From NCBI GenBank assembly GCA_035497635.1, contig DATJDB010000226.1, positions 1 to 24,885 of the forward strand: a stretch of DNA of 24,885 nt. The letters run 5' to 3'. Shown here piece after piece: positions 1 to 8,260 of this stretch (positions are counted from its first letter, which is position 1; each line of letters starts with the position of its first letter). The position numbers and the translations under genes are program-made. Under the pieces are notes generated by a model that saw only the letters and a list, made by a program, of their open reading frames with translations, was not told the DNA's origin and did no database searches. This DNA is from Serpens sp035497635. GTDB taxonomy: Bacteria; Pseudomonadota; Gammaproteobacteria; Pseudomonadales; Pseudomonadaceae.

Positions 1-1
1 T

Positions 2-238
2 GAGAAGGCCATGGCTCTCGCCATTGAGGTGGTGCCCATGCCGCCCCTGGCCCGTGCCGTGTACTTCACCACCCAGGTCAACCAGCAGATTCCGACCGCC
101 CTGTATCAGGCGGTGGCCCACGTACTGACTTACGTCCTGCAGCTCAAGGCCTACCGGCGCGGCAACCGCCGCGTCGAGCCCGTGCTGCCCAAGGAGCTGC
201 CCATTCCCTCTTCACTTGCCAACCGAGCGTCAACATGA
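2..238 (+). CDS. flhB: Flagellar export switch protein FlhB, C-terminal fragment (lateral type)
   Basis: Only the last 78 residues or so are present; the gene begins before the window. They match the end of the cytoplasmic domain of FlhB, the substrate-specificity switch of the flagellar type III export gate. Visible landmarks are the segment running through VVPMPPLARAVY and the following IPTALYQAVAHVLTYVLQL helix, which lie downstream of the NPTH autocleavage site (outside the window). A 20-residue basic/proline-rich tail follows. The stop codon overlaps the flhA start in an ATGA arrangement, so the two are translationally coupled. An flhB-flhA overlap with no flhF after flhA is the layout of secondary (lateral) flagellar loci rather than of the primary Pseudomonas polar operon; that assignment is inferred from context. 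Confidence 0.9.
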   Translation, partial: EKAMALAIEVVPMPPLARAVYFTTQVNQQIPTALYQAVAHVLTYVLQLKAYRRGNRRVEPVLPKELPIPSSLANRAST

Positions 239-2331
239 GCCCAATGCAGCAATTCTCCGCCACCTTGCGCAACGGCAAGATCGGCATCCCCGTGGTGGTG
301 CTCTCCATCCTGGCGATGATCATCCTGCCTCTGCCGCCGCTGGTGCTGGACATTCTGTTCACCTTCAACATCGGCATGTCGATCCTCGTGCTGCTGGTCT
401 GCGTCTCGACCCGCACGCCGCTGGACTTCTCGCTATTGCCGACGGTGATTCTGGTCACCACGCTGTTGCGTCTGACGCTCAACGTGGCCTCCACCCGTGT
501 CGTGCTGCTCGAAGGCCACACCGGCACCGACGCAGCGGGCAAGGTGATCGAGGCGTTCGGCGAGGTGGTGATCGGCGGCAACTTCATCGTCGGCATCATC
601 GTCTTCGTCATCCTCACCATCGTGAACTTCCTGGTGATCACCAAGGGCGGCGAGCGGATCGCCGAGGTGACCGCGCGCTTCACCCTGGACGCGCTACCCG
701 GCAAGCAGATGGCCATCGATGCCGACCTCAACGCCGGCCTGATCAGCGCCGACGACGCGCGCAAGCGCCGCGCGGATGTGGCCAAGGAATCCGACTTCTA
801 CGGGGCCATGGACGGTGCCGCCAAGTTCGTGCGCGGCGACGCCATCGCCGGCATCCTGATTCTGCTGATCAACCTGATCGGCGGCTTCGCCATCGGCATG
901 CTGGTGTACGACCTGCCGGCCGGCGAATCCTGGCGCCTGTTCGCGCTGCTGAGCATCGGTGACGGCCTGGCCGCGCAGATCCCGGCGCTGCTGCTGTCCA
1001 CTGCGGCGGCGATCATCATCACCCGCACCAACGAATCGGCGGAAATCACCGGCCTGGTGCGCAAGCAGATGCTCGCCCAGCCCTCGACGCTCTACACCGT
1101 CGCCGGCGTGATCGCGGTGATCGCGCTGGTGCCCGGCATGCCGCACCTGGCATTCCTGAGCTTCGCCGCGCTGATTGCCTACGTCGGCTGGCGCACCGCC
1201 AAATTCGCGCCCATCGAAGAAGCCGAATCGCTGGAAAAGGTCGCCGCCCTGAGCCGCGATCTGCGCCAGGACAAGCCGCAACCGCTGGCCTGGGAAGACA
1301 TTCCGCTGGTCGAGCGCCTGTCGGTATCGCTGGGCTACAAGCTGGTAAGCCTGGTCAACGACGGCGGCGGCTCGCCCCTGCCGCTGCGCATTCGTGGCGT
1401 GCGCCAGACGCTCTCCGAACAGCTCGGATTTCTGCTGCCGGAGGTGCACATCCGCGACAGCCTGCGCCTGAAGGCCTCGCATTACGCCATTTACATCAAC
1501 GGCGAGCGCATCGACGGCGCCGAGTTGTACCCGGACCGGCTGATGGCCATTCCCTCAGCCAAGCTGTACGGCGAGATCGACGGCATCCTCGGCACCGATC
1601 CGGCCTACCGCATGCAGGTGGTGTGGATCGAACCGGCGCTGAAGAGCAAGGCGCTCAACCTCGGCTATCAGGTGATCGACTGCTCCAGCGTGGTGGCCAC
1701 CCACCTGAACAAGGTCATCCGCGAGAACCTGGCGGAGATCTTCAAGCACGACGACGTCGACCACCTGATGCAGCGCCTGGCCGTGCTGGCGCCCAAGCTG
1801 GCGGACAGCCTGAAAACCGCGCTCACCTATACCCAGCAGCACCGCGTATACCGCCAGCTGCTGCAGGAAGAAGTGCCGCTGCGCGACATGGTGACGGTCG
1901 GCACCACCCTGCTGGAAGGCAGCGAAAGCACCAAGGACCCGATTCTGCTGGCCTCGGACGTGCGCTTCGCCCTGCGCCGCACCCTGATCAACGGCATCGC
2001 CGGCGAGCGCAGCGAGCTGGGCGTGTTCGTGCTGGAGAACGCCCTGGAAAACACCCTGATGGGCGCCCTGGGCATCGCCCAGCAGCAGGGCACGGTGAGC
2101 CTGGACAACATCCCGGTCGACCCGGCATTGCTCAACCAGCTGCAGACCAGCATGCCGGTGGTCAAGGAGCGCCTGCGCAAGGATGGCCATCCACCCATCC
2201 TGGTGGTCATGCCGCAGCTGCGCCCGCTGCTGGCCCGCTACGCCCGGGTGTTCAGCCCGGGGCTGCACGTGCTGTCGCAGAACGAGATACCGGAGAAGGT
2301 GGCGATCAATATCGTCGGGACGCTGGGCTGA
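235..2331 (+). CDS. flhA: Flagellar export gate protein FlhA (lateral type)
   Basis: A complete 698-residue FlhA, the usual family length. It forms the nonameric inner-membrane gate and cytoplasmic docking ring of the flagellar type III secretion apparatus. Hydrophobic membrane segments fill roughly residues 20-130 and 200-320. The conserved FHIPEP loop sits between them at about residues 141-185, with RIAEVTARFTLDALPGKQM followed by DADLNAGLI and the FVRGDAIAG segment. From about residue 350 a soluble domain for chaperone-substrate docking follows and ends NIVGTLG. The start is the ATG of the ATGA overlap with flhB. The protein differs clearly from the primary Pseudomonas FlhA as I remember it (shorter N-terminus, several substitutions), and no flhF-fleN-fliA follows. 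I therefore place it in a second flagellar system (lfhA). The next gene starts 38 nt downstream on the same strand. Confidence 0.95.
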   Translation: MSPMQQFSATLRNGKIGIPVVVLSILAMIILPLPPLVLDILFTFNIGMSILVLLVCVSTRTPLDFSLLPTVILVTTLLRLTLNVASTRVVLLEGHTGTDAAGKVIEAFGEVVIGGNFIVGIIVFVILTIVNFLVITKGGERIAEVTARFTLDALPGKQMAIDADLNAGLISADDARKRRADVAKESDFYGAMDGAAKFVRGDAIAGILILLINLIGGFAIGMLVYDLPAGESWRLFALLSIGDGLAAQIPALLLSTAAAIIITRTNESAEITGLVRKQMLAQPSTLYTVAGVIAVIALVPGMPHLAFLSFAALIAYVGWRTAKFAPIEEAESLEKVAALSRDLRQDKPQPLAWEDIPLVERLSVSLGYKLVSLVNDGGGSPLPLRIRGVRQTLSEQLGFLLPEVHIRDSLRLKASHYAIYINGERIDGAELYPDRLMAIPSAKLYGEIDGILGTDPAYRMQVVWIEPALKSKALNLGYQVIDCSSVVATHLNKVIRENLAEIFKHDDVDHLMQRLAVLAPKLADSLKTALTYTQQHRVYRQLLQEEVPLRDMVTVGTTLLEGSESTKDPILLASDVRFALRRTLINGIAGERSELGVFVLENALENTLMGALGIAQQQGTVSLDNIPVDPALLNQLQTSMPVVKERLRKDGHPPILVVMPQLRPLLARYARVFSPGLHVLSQNEIPEKVAINIVGTLG

Positions 2332-2369
2332 GCCTGGCGTGAATCGAAAGTTTGCAGGAACACACAGGC

Positions 2370-4838
2370 ATGACCCTTCAAGGCGCTGAAGAACAACGAC
2401 TCGCACAGGCATACCAGGAGCGGGATTATCAGCAAATCACCAGAATCGCCGAGAGCATGATCAGCAGCGATTACCCGAGCAGCATGCCGTGGCGATACCT
2501 GGCGGAAGCCCACAAGAAGCTGGGGAAACTTGCCGAGCGCGCCTCGCTCATCAAGCAGGCCGCCAAGCTGTTTCCGGATGATCTCGAAATCCAGTTTGAG
2601 CTTGCCTGTCTTCACCTGCAATCTGGCGAAGCCCATACCGCCCAGCAGGTGTTTGGCAGAATTCTCCGACTGAACCCCGAGCATGCACCCACCCTGACCC
2701 ATCAGGCGCATCTGTTGCTCATGGAAGGGAAGCTGGAGCAGGCCGGTAGGAAACTTCTCGAGGCGATCAAGGCCAATCCGCACTTCGCCCTTGCCCACAA
2801 TGAAATGGGCAAGCTTCTGTTGCTTCAAGAGCAATACGAACATGCCCTGATGGCCTTTGAAACCGCCACGCAACTTGACAACAGTATTCCTGAATACCGC
2901 ATCAACCTGGCCAAGTGCCTGACCATGCTCAAGCGCTTCAAGGAAGCAAAGGAGGCAGCTCTACGCGCGCTCGAGCTGGTGCCAGGCGATGTGGCGGCCG
3001 GGATGCTGCTTGGCGAATCTCTACTCAATCTTCAGGAGTTCGACGAAGCCGAAGGCCTGTTTCGCACCTTGATCGAGATCGAGCCACAGGAACATACCCT
3101 GCATCTCAATCTCGGCATCTGTCTGAGCAAGAAGGGCAACCATGTCAAAGCCGCCCGCGCATTCGCCGAAGCCTATCGCCTGAACAAGAGACACCTTCCA
3201 ACGCTGCTGAAATTCGCGATTTCCCTGAAGACGCTCAAGCTTTACCAGCAAGCCATCGTGGTGGCGCTGGAAGCCGTGAAGACGCTACCCGACTCCGTAT
3301 TGGCGCATCGTTTTGTGGCGGGCCTGCTAAGAGAGCAGGGCAGAGCCAAGCTAGCCAAGGTTCACTATCGCAAGGCAATCAAGCTGGAGCCGGAAAATAC
3401 CGAACTGCAGTACCTGCTGGGCGTAACCCTCCTTGAAAATCAGGAATATCACAAGGCTCGCGATCAGCTGGAACTGGCCCACGCGCTGCATGTCGAGCAG
3501 GCGTTACCCCACCTGGCCAGCGCTTACGTCATGTGCGGGGAAACGGAAAAGCTGCTTGGACTCATTCCTCAGCTGGAAGCCAGAGCGAAGGATTACTTCT
3601 CGCTCAGCACTCTCATGTTTACCTCAACCCAGATCGAGGGACATGACATTCGCTACGCCGACCTGGCACGCCGCTTCAATGCCGTCGCGATGCAAAACCT
3701 GCCGAAGTCGGACGTTGCGCTGCCGCGCAAGTCCCCGGAAACGCTCAACATTGGTTTTGTCTCCGGAGACTTTAAGCATCACCCGGTCGGCCTGTTCCTG
3801 AAGAACACGATACCCGAGCTGGCAAAGCACCGGATCAAGACCTTTGCTTATTCCAACATTTCCAAAAGCGACGCCCTCACCGAGCATTTTGAAAAATCTT
3901 TCCATGCCTGGCGAAACATCCGTTTCATGGATGCCGACCAGGCCTGCGCCATCATCAAGGAGGACCAGATCGATATCCTTGTCGATCTTTCTGGCCATAC
4001 ACGGGACGGTCGCCTGGAAATCTTTGCCCGCAAGCCAGCACCGATTCAGGTCAGCTGGCTTGGCTATTGGGATTCGACCGGCCTGGAAACGATGGATTAC
4101 TTCCTTGCCGATCCCGTCAGCCTGCCGGAAGGCAGCGCCTCTGACTTTACCGAGACCATCTTCAGGCTGCCGCAAACGCGTCTTTGCTATTCGCCGCCCG
4201 AAACCAGCCCTGCCGTCAGCGAAACGCCTGCGCTGAAAAACGGATTCATCACCTTTGGTTCATTCCAGTCCCTGCGCAAGGTCAGCCACAGGGTCATCCA
4301 GGTCTGGGCGGAGATCCTCAAGGCTGTGCCGGATGCCAGGTTTCGCTGGCAATGCATGCAGCTGGATTCCAGCGAGAACCGAAAAGCCATTGCGGCCCTG
4401 TTCAAGCAGTTCGGAATAAACCCCAACCGCCTGATACTGACCGGAGCCACCAACTGGAACGATTATCTGAAGAAACATTCCGAAGCGGACATTCTTCTCG
4501 ACAGTTTCCCCTTCCCTGGCGGAACCACAACGTGCGATGCCGTCTGGATGGGTGTTCCTACCGTGACACTCATGGGAGAAACCATGATTGCCCGGCAGGG
4601 AGCCAGTCTGCTGAGTGCCGCCGGACTGGAAGACTGGATCGCGCAGGATATTCAGGACTTCATCGAAAAAGCCGTAAGCGCCGCCCGAGACGTGGAAAAA
4701 CTCAATAACCGGCGACTGGAAATCCGCAATAAAGCGCAGAGCCTGCCCATTTTCAATGCCGAGCTTTTTGCAGCACAACTTTCTGAAGCATTCTTTTCAG
4801 TTCACGCCCTTCAAGAAGCAAGAACTCCTACTCACTGA
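2370..4838 (+). CDS. TPR-repeat GT41 (SPINDLY/OGT-like) glycosyltransferase
   Basis: An 822-residue protein with two parts. Residues about 20-420 are tandem tetratricopeptide repeats, around ten, with the usual alternating A/L/Y pattern and proline at repeat ends. Residues about 461-800 are a GT41 catalytic domain like eukaryotic OGT and bacterial SPINDLY proteins. Family landmarks are the GFVSGDFKHHPVG segment (H470/H471, at the position of the OGT HP motif), DLSGHTRDGRLEIFARKPAPIQVSWLGYW, a lysine at K637 in the SLRKVS segment (the UDP-phosphate-contacting lysine of OGT), and PFPGGTTTCDAVWMGVP (717-721, nucleotide-sugar binding). The family moves GlcNAc or another sugar from a UDP/GDP donor to Ser/Thr. 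AGGAA lies 9 nt before the chosen ATG; an in-frame TTG at 2352 is a weaker start. It sits just behind flhA, so flagellin glycosylation is the likely role, by inference. GC is visibly lower than in flhA, which suggests separate acquisition. Confidence 0.9.
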   Translation: MTLQGAEEQRLAQAYQERDYQQITRIAESMISSDYPSSMPWRYLAEAHKKLGKLAERASLIKQAAKLFPDDLEIQFELACLHLQSGEAHTAQQVFGRILRLNPEHAPTLTHQAHLLLMEGKLEQAGRKLLEAIKANPHFALAHNEMGKLLLLQEQYEHALMAFETATQLDNSIPEYRINLAKCLTMLKRFKEAKEAALRALELVPGDVAAGMLLGESLLNLQEFDEAEGLFRTLIEIEPQEHTLHLNLGICLSKKGNHVKAARAFAEAYRLNKRHLPTLLKFAISLKTLKLYQQAIVVALEAVKTLPDSVLAHRFVAGLLREQGRAKLAKVHYRKAIKLEPENTELQYLLGVTLLENQEYHKARDQLELAHALHVEQALPHLASAYVMCGETEKLLGLIPQLEARAKDYFSLSTLMFTSTQIEGHDIRYADLARRFNAVAMQNLPKSDVALPRKSPETLNIGFVSGDFKHHPVGLFLKNTIPELAKHRIKTFAYSNISKSDALTEHFEKSFHAWRNIRFMDADQACAIIKEDQIDILVDLSGHTRDGRLEIFARKPAPIQVSWLGYWDSTGLETMDYFLADPVSLPEGSASDFTETIFRLPQTRLCYSPPETSPAVSETPALKNGFITFGSFQSLRKVSHRVIQVWAEILKAVPDARFRWQCMQLDSSENRKAIAALFKQFGINPNRLILTGATNWNDYLKKHSEADILLDSFPFPGGTTTCDAVWMGVPTVTLMGETMIARQGASLLSAAGLEDWIAQDIQDFIEKAVSAARDVEKLNNRRLEIRNKAQSLPIFNAELFAAQLSEAFFSVHALQEARTPTH

Positions 4839-4866
4839 CTAGAAGTCCAACGAGAAAAAAGACCTG

Positions 4867-5775
4867 ATGAAAACCATAGCCGAGCTTTACCAAACTCACG
4901 ACGGCAATGTTTCCGACAAATGGAGCAGCTATTTCGCCTTCTACGAAAGAGCTTTCAGCCCGATCCGCAACAACCCCGTTCGGCTACTGGAGGTCGGCAT
5001 TCAAAACGGTGGTTCGCTGGAAATCTGGGGCAAATACTTCAGCAATGCGCAGAAGCTGCTGGGCTGCGACATCAACCCCAACTGCCGCAAAATCGAACAC
5101 TCCGATCCCAGAATCAGCGTGATCATTGGCGATATCAAGGCACCGCCCACGCTACAGCAGGTTTTCGAGCAATCGCCCAAATTCGACGTGATCATCGATG
5201 ATGGCTCGCACACCAGCTCCGACATCATTCAGGCCTTCTGCAAGCTCTTTTCCAGCCTGGAACACGGCGGTCTCTACATCATCGAGGACCTGCATGCCAG
5301 TTACTGGAAGCCGTGGGAGGGCGGTCTGAATCTTCGCACCTCTTCCATGGCATTCCTGAAAAAACTTGCCGACGTGATCAACTTCGAACACTGGGGTCTT
5401 CCGCAGAGCCGCCTTGAATATCTCAAGGAGTTCGGGGTTTCTCCGGAGTTGACTGAGGCCCTGCTCGGTGAAATCAATTCCATCGAGTTTGCCAACTCCG
5501 TTTGCCTGATCACGAAAAGACCCCACGCCCAAAACCAGCTTGGCAAGCGTCGAATCACGGGTTTGACCGAAGTGGTTGCCCAGGCGCGCCAGGCCGACGG
5601 GATGATTCTGATCGCCCCGCAGCAAAAAGACGTCAGCCCTGCACTTTCCGACTCGACCAGCAATCAGTTGGTCAATCTGCTTAACGAGAAACTGGCCAGC
5701 AAGGACAAGTTGATTGCCATGCTCTCCCAGCAAGTCGTTGATCTGCAGCAACTGCTGGAATTCAAGCCGGAATAA
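4867..5775 (+). CDS. Class I SAM-dependent methyltransferase with C-terminal coiled coil
   Basis: A 302-residue protein resembling the CmcI / Methyltransf_24-type class I methyltransferases often found in surface-glycan loci. Residues 38-51 (VRLLEVGIQNGGSL) form the glycine-rich SAM loop. GCDINPNC (66-73) ends the second strand, and FDVIIDDGSHTSSD (106-119) carries the acidic residues expected for a metal-dependent O-methyltransferase. GGLYIIEDLHASY (about 135-147) forms a later core strand. The last 35 residues or so are a leucine-rich amphipathic helix, probably a coiled coil for docking or oligomerisation. The gene starts 28 nt after the glycosyltransferase with a poor Shine-Dalgarno (GAGAAAAAAG) and shares its lower GC, so the two probably came as a pair. 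I infer that it methylates the sugar added by the GT41 enzyme; the real substrate is unknown. A hairpin follows at 5787-5809. Confidence 0.82.
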   Translation: MKTIAELYQTHDGNVSDKWSSYFAFYERAFSPIRNNPVRLLEVGIQNGGSLEIWGKYFSNAQKLLGCDINPNCRKIEHSDPRISVIIGDIKAPPTLQQVFEQSPKFDVIIDDGSHTSSDIIQAFCKLFSSLEHGGLYIIEDLHASYWKPWEGGLNLRTSSMAFLKKLADVINFEHWGLPQSRLEYLKEFGVSPELTEALLGEINSIEFANSVCLITKRPHAQNQLGKRRITGLTEVVAQARQADGMILIAPQQKDVSPALSDSTSNQLVNLLNEKLASKDKLIAMLSQQVVDLQQLLEFKPE

Positions 5776-5786
5776 CAATGTGGATC

Positions 5787-5809
5787 GTGCGGCTGTACAT
5801 CAGCCGCAC
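5787..5809 (+). terminator. Perfect 8-bp hairpin after the methyltransferase
   Basis: GTGCGGCT at 5787-5794 and AGCCGCAC at 5802-5809 form a perfect 8-bp GC-rich stem with a 7-nt loop, 11 nt after the methyltransferase stop. No U-tract follows, so this is a weak intrinsic terminator, an mRNA 3'-end stabiliser, or a pause site. It does mark a boundary between the low-GC pair and the next gene. Confidence 0.4.
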
Positions 5810-5886
5810 CTCCCCGAAAGCACCTCCGATATATCACGTCGAACCATGTACCGCCGCCAGGAAATATGGCGGGGCCGTCAACTGGA

Positions 5887-7734
5887 ATGACTACCTCAAT
5901 GTTCGTTCGCCTTTTTCTTTGCAGCCTCGTCCTCACCCTGACCATCAGCCTCTCGGCCCAGGCGGCGCCGGTGACGATGGTGCGCGACTACACCTACCGA
6001 GCCAGCGAGAACGACTCGAAGGTCAGTGCGCGCAAGGCTGCGTTTCAGCAGTTGCAGGCGCTGGTCATCGAAGAGGTGGGCGTGCAGGTGCAGTCGTCGC
6101 TGGACAGCTCGGAACGCCTGGACGGCGAGGCGTTTTCCCGCACCGTGCAGACCAACATCCAGTCCTTCGCCCAGGCGCTGACTCGCACGCGAATCCTTGA
6201 AGAGCAGTGGGACGGCGAACACTTCTTCCTCAAGGCGGAGATCGAGGTCGACCCCGACGGCCTGGGCAAGCAACTGCAGGTGCTGCAGAAGGGCACCAGC
6301 GCCGACCCATGCGCCGCCAAGGTGGCCGAATACCAAACCCTCGGCAAGAGGCTTCCCGGCGCGCAGCGCACCGCGAAACTGCTGGCCCTATCCCTCTCAG
6401 TGCCCTTCGATTACGACTGCCATCGCTGGCAGTACGACCTGGCCCCGGCGCTGATCCGTGGCAAGGAGCCGCTGCCGGGTTACCGCGACTACCTGTTCGC
6501 CCAATCGAAGAGCGTCCGGCCCGAGGAAACCGAGCTGCTGCTGCCCATGGCGATCGACGCCGCGCTGCGCCAGAGCGAGCTTTCCGAGCCGGAGTGGCGG
6601 CAGATCGTCGACGGCCTGGCGCGTATCCGCCCGAACTACCTGCCCCGCAGTCTCTGGGCCCTGTCCAACCACACCCGAACCCAGAAGGACAATGCTCGTC
6701 CCGCGGCCGGCCATCAGCAATCCATCGAGCGGCTGGCGGAACAGATCAAGCAGCTGCTTAACCTGGCCGACGCCGGAAAGATCGCCGCGCCGCCCATGTC
6801 ACGGGGCGAGCTGGCCCACGAGCTGTACCGGATCACCCGCCAGAACCAGCCGCTGCTGGCCGCCGAGCTGCTGGCACGGGAGGCGCCGACCATCAGCCGG
6901 CCCGACCTGCTGCTCAGGGATACCGCGGACGAGTTCCTGCGCGCCAAGCCGCTGGATCCGGCAGGGGGTCAGGGGCAGGCCCTCGACCGCCTGCTCACAC
7001 GGCTCGACAACGACTGGCAGAGCCTCGAGCGGCAACCGTTGCAAGAGATCCACCAACTGCTGCGCGCGCTGGATGCCCGCACCGAAACCGAAGAGCAGGT
7101 GCGCCTGGTGGTGGAACAGGTCGTTCATCGGCACCGCGTGCTGTTCGCCAATACGCTGAAGACCTACCCGCAGGTCGACGCCCTGACCCGCGACAAGCTG
7201 TTCATCCGTTATCAGCTGCCGGGTTCGACGGCCTGCACGCCCGCCGAGTGCGCGCGCCAGCTGTTCAGCGACGAGGGGGCCTTCGAGGCCAGCGTCCTGC
7301 TGCTGGCCCACGGCGCGCGGGCCAGCAGCCAGCAGGCGGAGGTGGTGCGCAAGCTGGAACGAATGATGGTGCAGCGCACCGGCAACCGGCGCTCCGAGAC
7401 CAAGGCCAACCTGATCAGCTTCCTGACCCGCCACGGCAGCGCCGACGCGCAGAGCGTCGCGCTGATGATCCGGTTGCTGGGCGATCTGGATGCCAGCCAC
7501 TTCCCCCAGCAGGCACGCCAGGCCCTGGTGGCTTTCTACCCGGGCAGCCTGGATGCGCTTCTGCACGCCTTCCCCACGCACGAACGCCTGGTGCAGCAAC
7601 GCATGCTGGAAGTGCTGGGTGAGATGCCCGCCGATACCCGCATCCAGGCGTTCCTGGGCGGACTGGCGGGGGAAACGCCCCATCTGCGCTTCGCCATCGA
7701 GGATGCGCTGGCGGCGCAGCTAGGCAAGCAATAG
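5887..7734 (+). CDS. Secreted protein of unknown function, ARG/LPP20-FlgT-like N-terminus and helical-repeat C-terminus
   Basis: About 615 residues, not assigned to a named family. A signal peptide is clear (MFVRLFLCSLVLTLTISLSA, then QA before APVTMV), so the mature protein is periplasmic or exported. Residues about 30-130 show the pattern of LPP20/FlgT-N-like domains: a VRDYTYRASEND strand, an ARKAAFQQLQALVIEE helix, then TRTRILEEQWDGEHFFLKAEIEVD, the 'dethydgxxyxvxaxixv' type ending. The rest is almost all helical. The last 150 residues look like HEAT-type repeats (TKANLISFLTRHGSADAQSVALMIRLLGDLD and similar). Start choice is uncertain: ATGs at 5866, 5887 and 5899 are all in frame, and the last two leave the signal peptide intact. 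FlgT is a flagellar H-ring protein, so a flagellar role is conceivable given the upstream genes, but a general envelope role is equally possible. It converges on the PilZ gene. Confidence 0.75.
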   Translation: MTTSMFVRLFLCSLVLTLTISLSAQAAPVTMVRDYTYRASENDSKVSARKAAFQQLQALVIEEVGVQVQSSLDSSERLDGEAFSRTVQTNIQSFAQALTRTRILEEQWDGEHFFLKAEIEVDPDGLGKQLQVLQKGTSADPCAAKVAEYQTLGKRLPGAQRTAKLLALSLSVPFDYDCHRWQYDLAPALIRGKEPLPGYRDYLFAQSKSVRPEETELLLPMAIDAALRQSELSEPEWRQIVDGLARIRPNYLPRSLWALSNHTRTQKDNARPAAGHQQSIERLAEQIKQLLNLADAGKIAAPPMSRGELAHELYRITRQNQPLLAAELLAREAPTISRPDLLLRDTADEFLRAKPLDPAGGQGQALDRLLTRLDNDWQSLERQPLQEIHQLLRALDARTETEEQVRLVVEQVVHRHRVLFANTLKTYPQVDALTRDKLFIRYQLPGSTACTPAECARQLFSDEGAFEASVLLLAHGARASSQQAEVVRKLERMMVQRTGNRRSETKANLISFLTRHGSADAQSVALMIRLLGDLDASHFPQQARQALVAFYPGSLDALLHAFPTHERLVQQRMLEVLGEMPADTRIQAFLGGLAGETPHLRFAIEDALAAQLGKQ

Positions 7735-7754
7735 CACCAGCCGACCGGCGGCGC

Positions 7755-8153
7755 TCAGACGCGCCGTTTCGGCAGGCTGGTTTCCGACAGCCCCAGGCTG
7801 TGGCTCAGGGTATTGACCAGATTCTCGAAGGCCCGCGACGGCTCGGTCACCCGCAGACCCTGCTCGAAGCCCTTACGGAAATTCTTGCGGGACCACTGAC
7901 AGACCACCTTGAGAACGATCTGCTGCTCCAGCGTCAGGTCGCTCTTCGGCACTTCGAGGCGAATTTCATATTCCTCGCCGACCTTGAAGGTCTCTTCGCC
8001 GATCAGGCGCAGCCCTCCCAGCGAAACATCGGCGGCGAAGCCCAGCGGCTGATTACGGGCGTTATCGATCACATCGATACGCAGGCCCTTGATAAACGGG
8101 AAACGGCTGAACTTACGCATTTCTTCGGCTCGTCGTCTAAACCAGGAAAACAT
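7755..8153 (-). CDS. PilZ-domain protein (predicted c-di-GMP receptor)
   Basis: A 132-residue single-domain PilZ protein. It carries both halves of the c-di-GMP binding signature: RKFSR (RxxxR, residues about 13-17) and DVSLGG (DxSxxG, about 41-46), followed by the beta-barrel strands ending in VVCQWSRKNFRKGFEQGLRVTE. PilZ proteins bind cyclic di-GMP and pass the signal to motility, secretion or polysaccharide machinery. I chose the ATG at 8151-8153 (MFSWFRRRAEEMRKFSRF) over a longer frame reaching 8267, because the extra residues have no domain character and would overlap the rep start. It is divergent from rep, sharing the interval with the paired GTCTAAGCC repeats, and converges with the secreted-protein gene. 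Its target cannot be read from the sequence. Confidence 0.88.
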   Translation of the reverse strand: MFSWFRRRAEEMRKFSRFPFIKGLRIDVIDNARNQPLGFAADVSLGGLRLIGEETFKVGEEYEIRLEVPKSDLTLEQQIVLKVVCQWSRKNFRKGFEQGLRVTEPSRAFENLVNTLSHSLGLSETSLPKRRV

Positions 8154-8176
8154 AATGGCATTACGCCCTGCCGCTA

Positions 8177-8216
8177 GTCTAAGCCGTTCCGCCGTCCGGA
8201 CCAATCCGTCTAAGCC
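8177..8216. promoter_or_regulatory. Paired GTCTAAGCC direct repeats with central palindrome
   Basis: GTCTAAGCC occurs at 8177-8185 and again at 8208-8216, 31 bp apart (about three helical turns). The perfect palindrome GTCCGGAC lies between them at 8194-8201. They fall in the divergent promoter interval of the PilZ gene and rep; a TAGAAT at 8226-8231 could be a -10 for rep. They look like a two-site operator. No known regulator was recognised. Confidence 0.35.
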
Positions 8217-8260
8217 CGCCCCTGTTAGAATCGCCGGCTTTCGGTTCCAGGGCGCGACCC

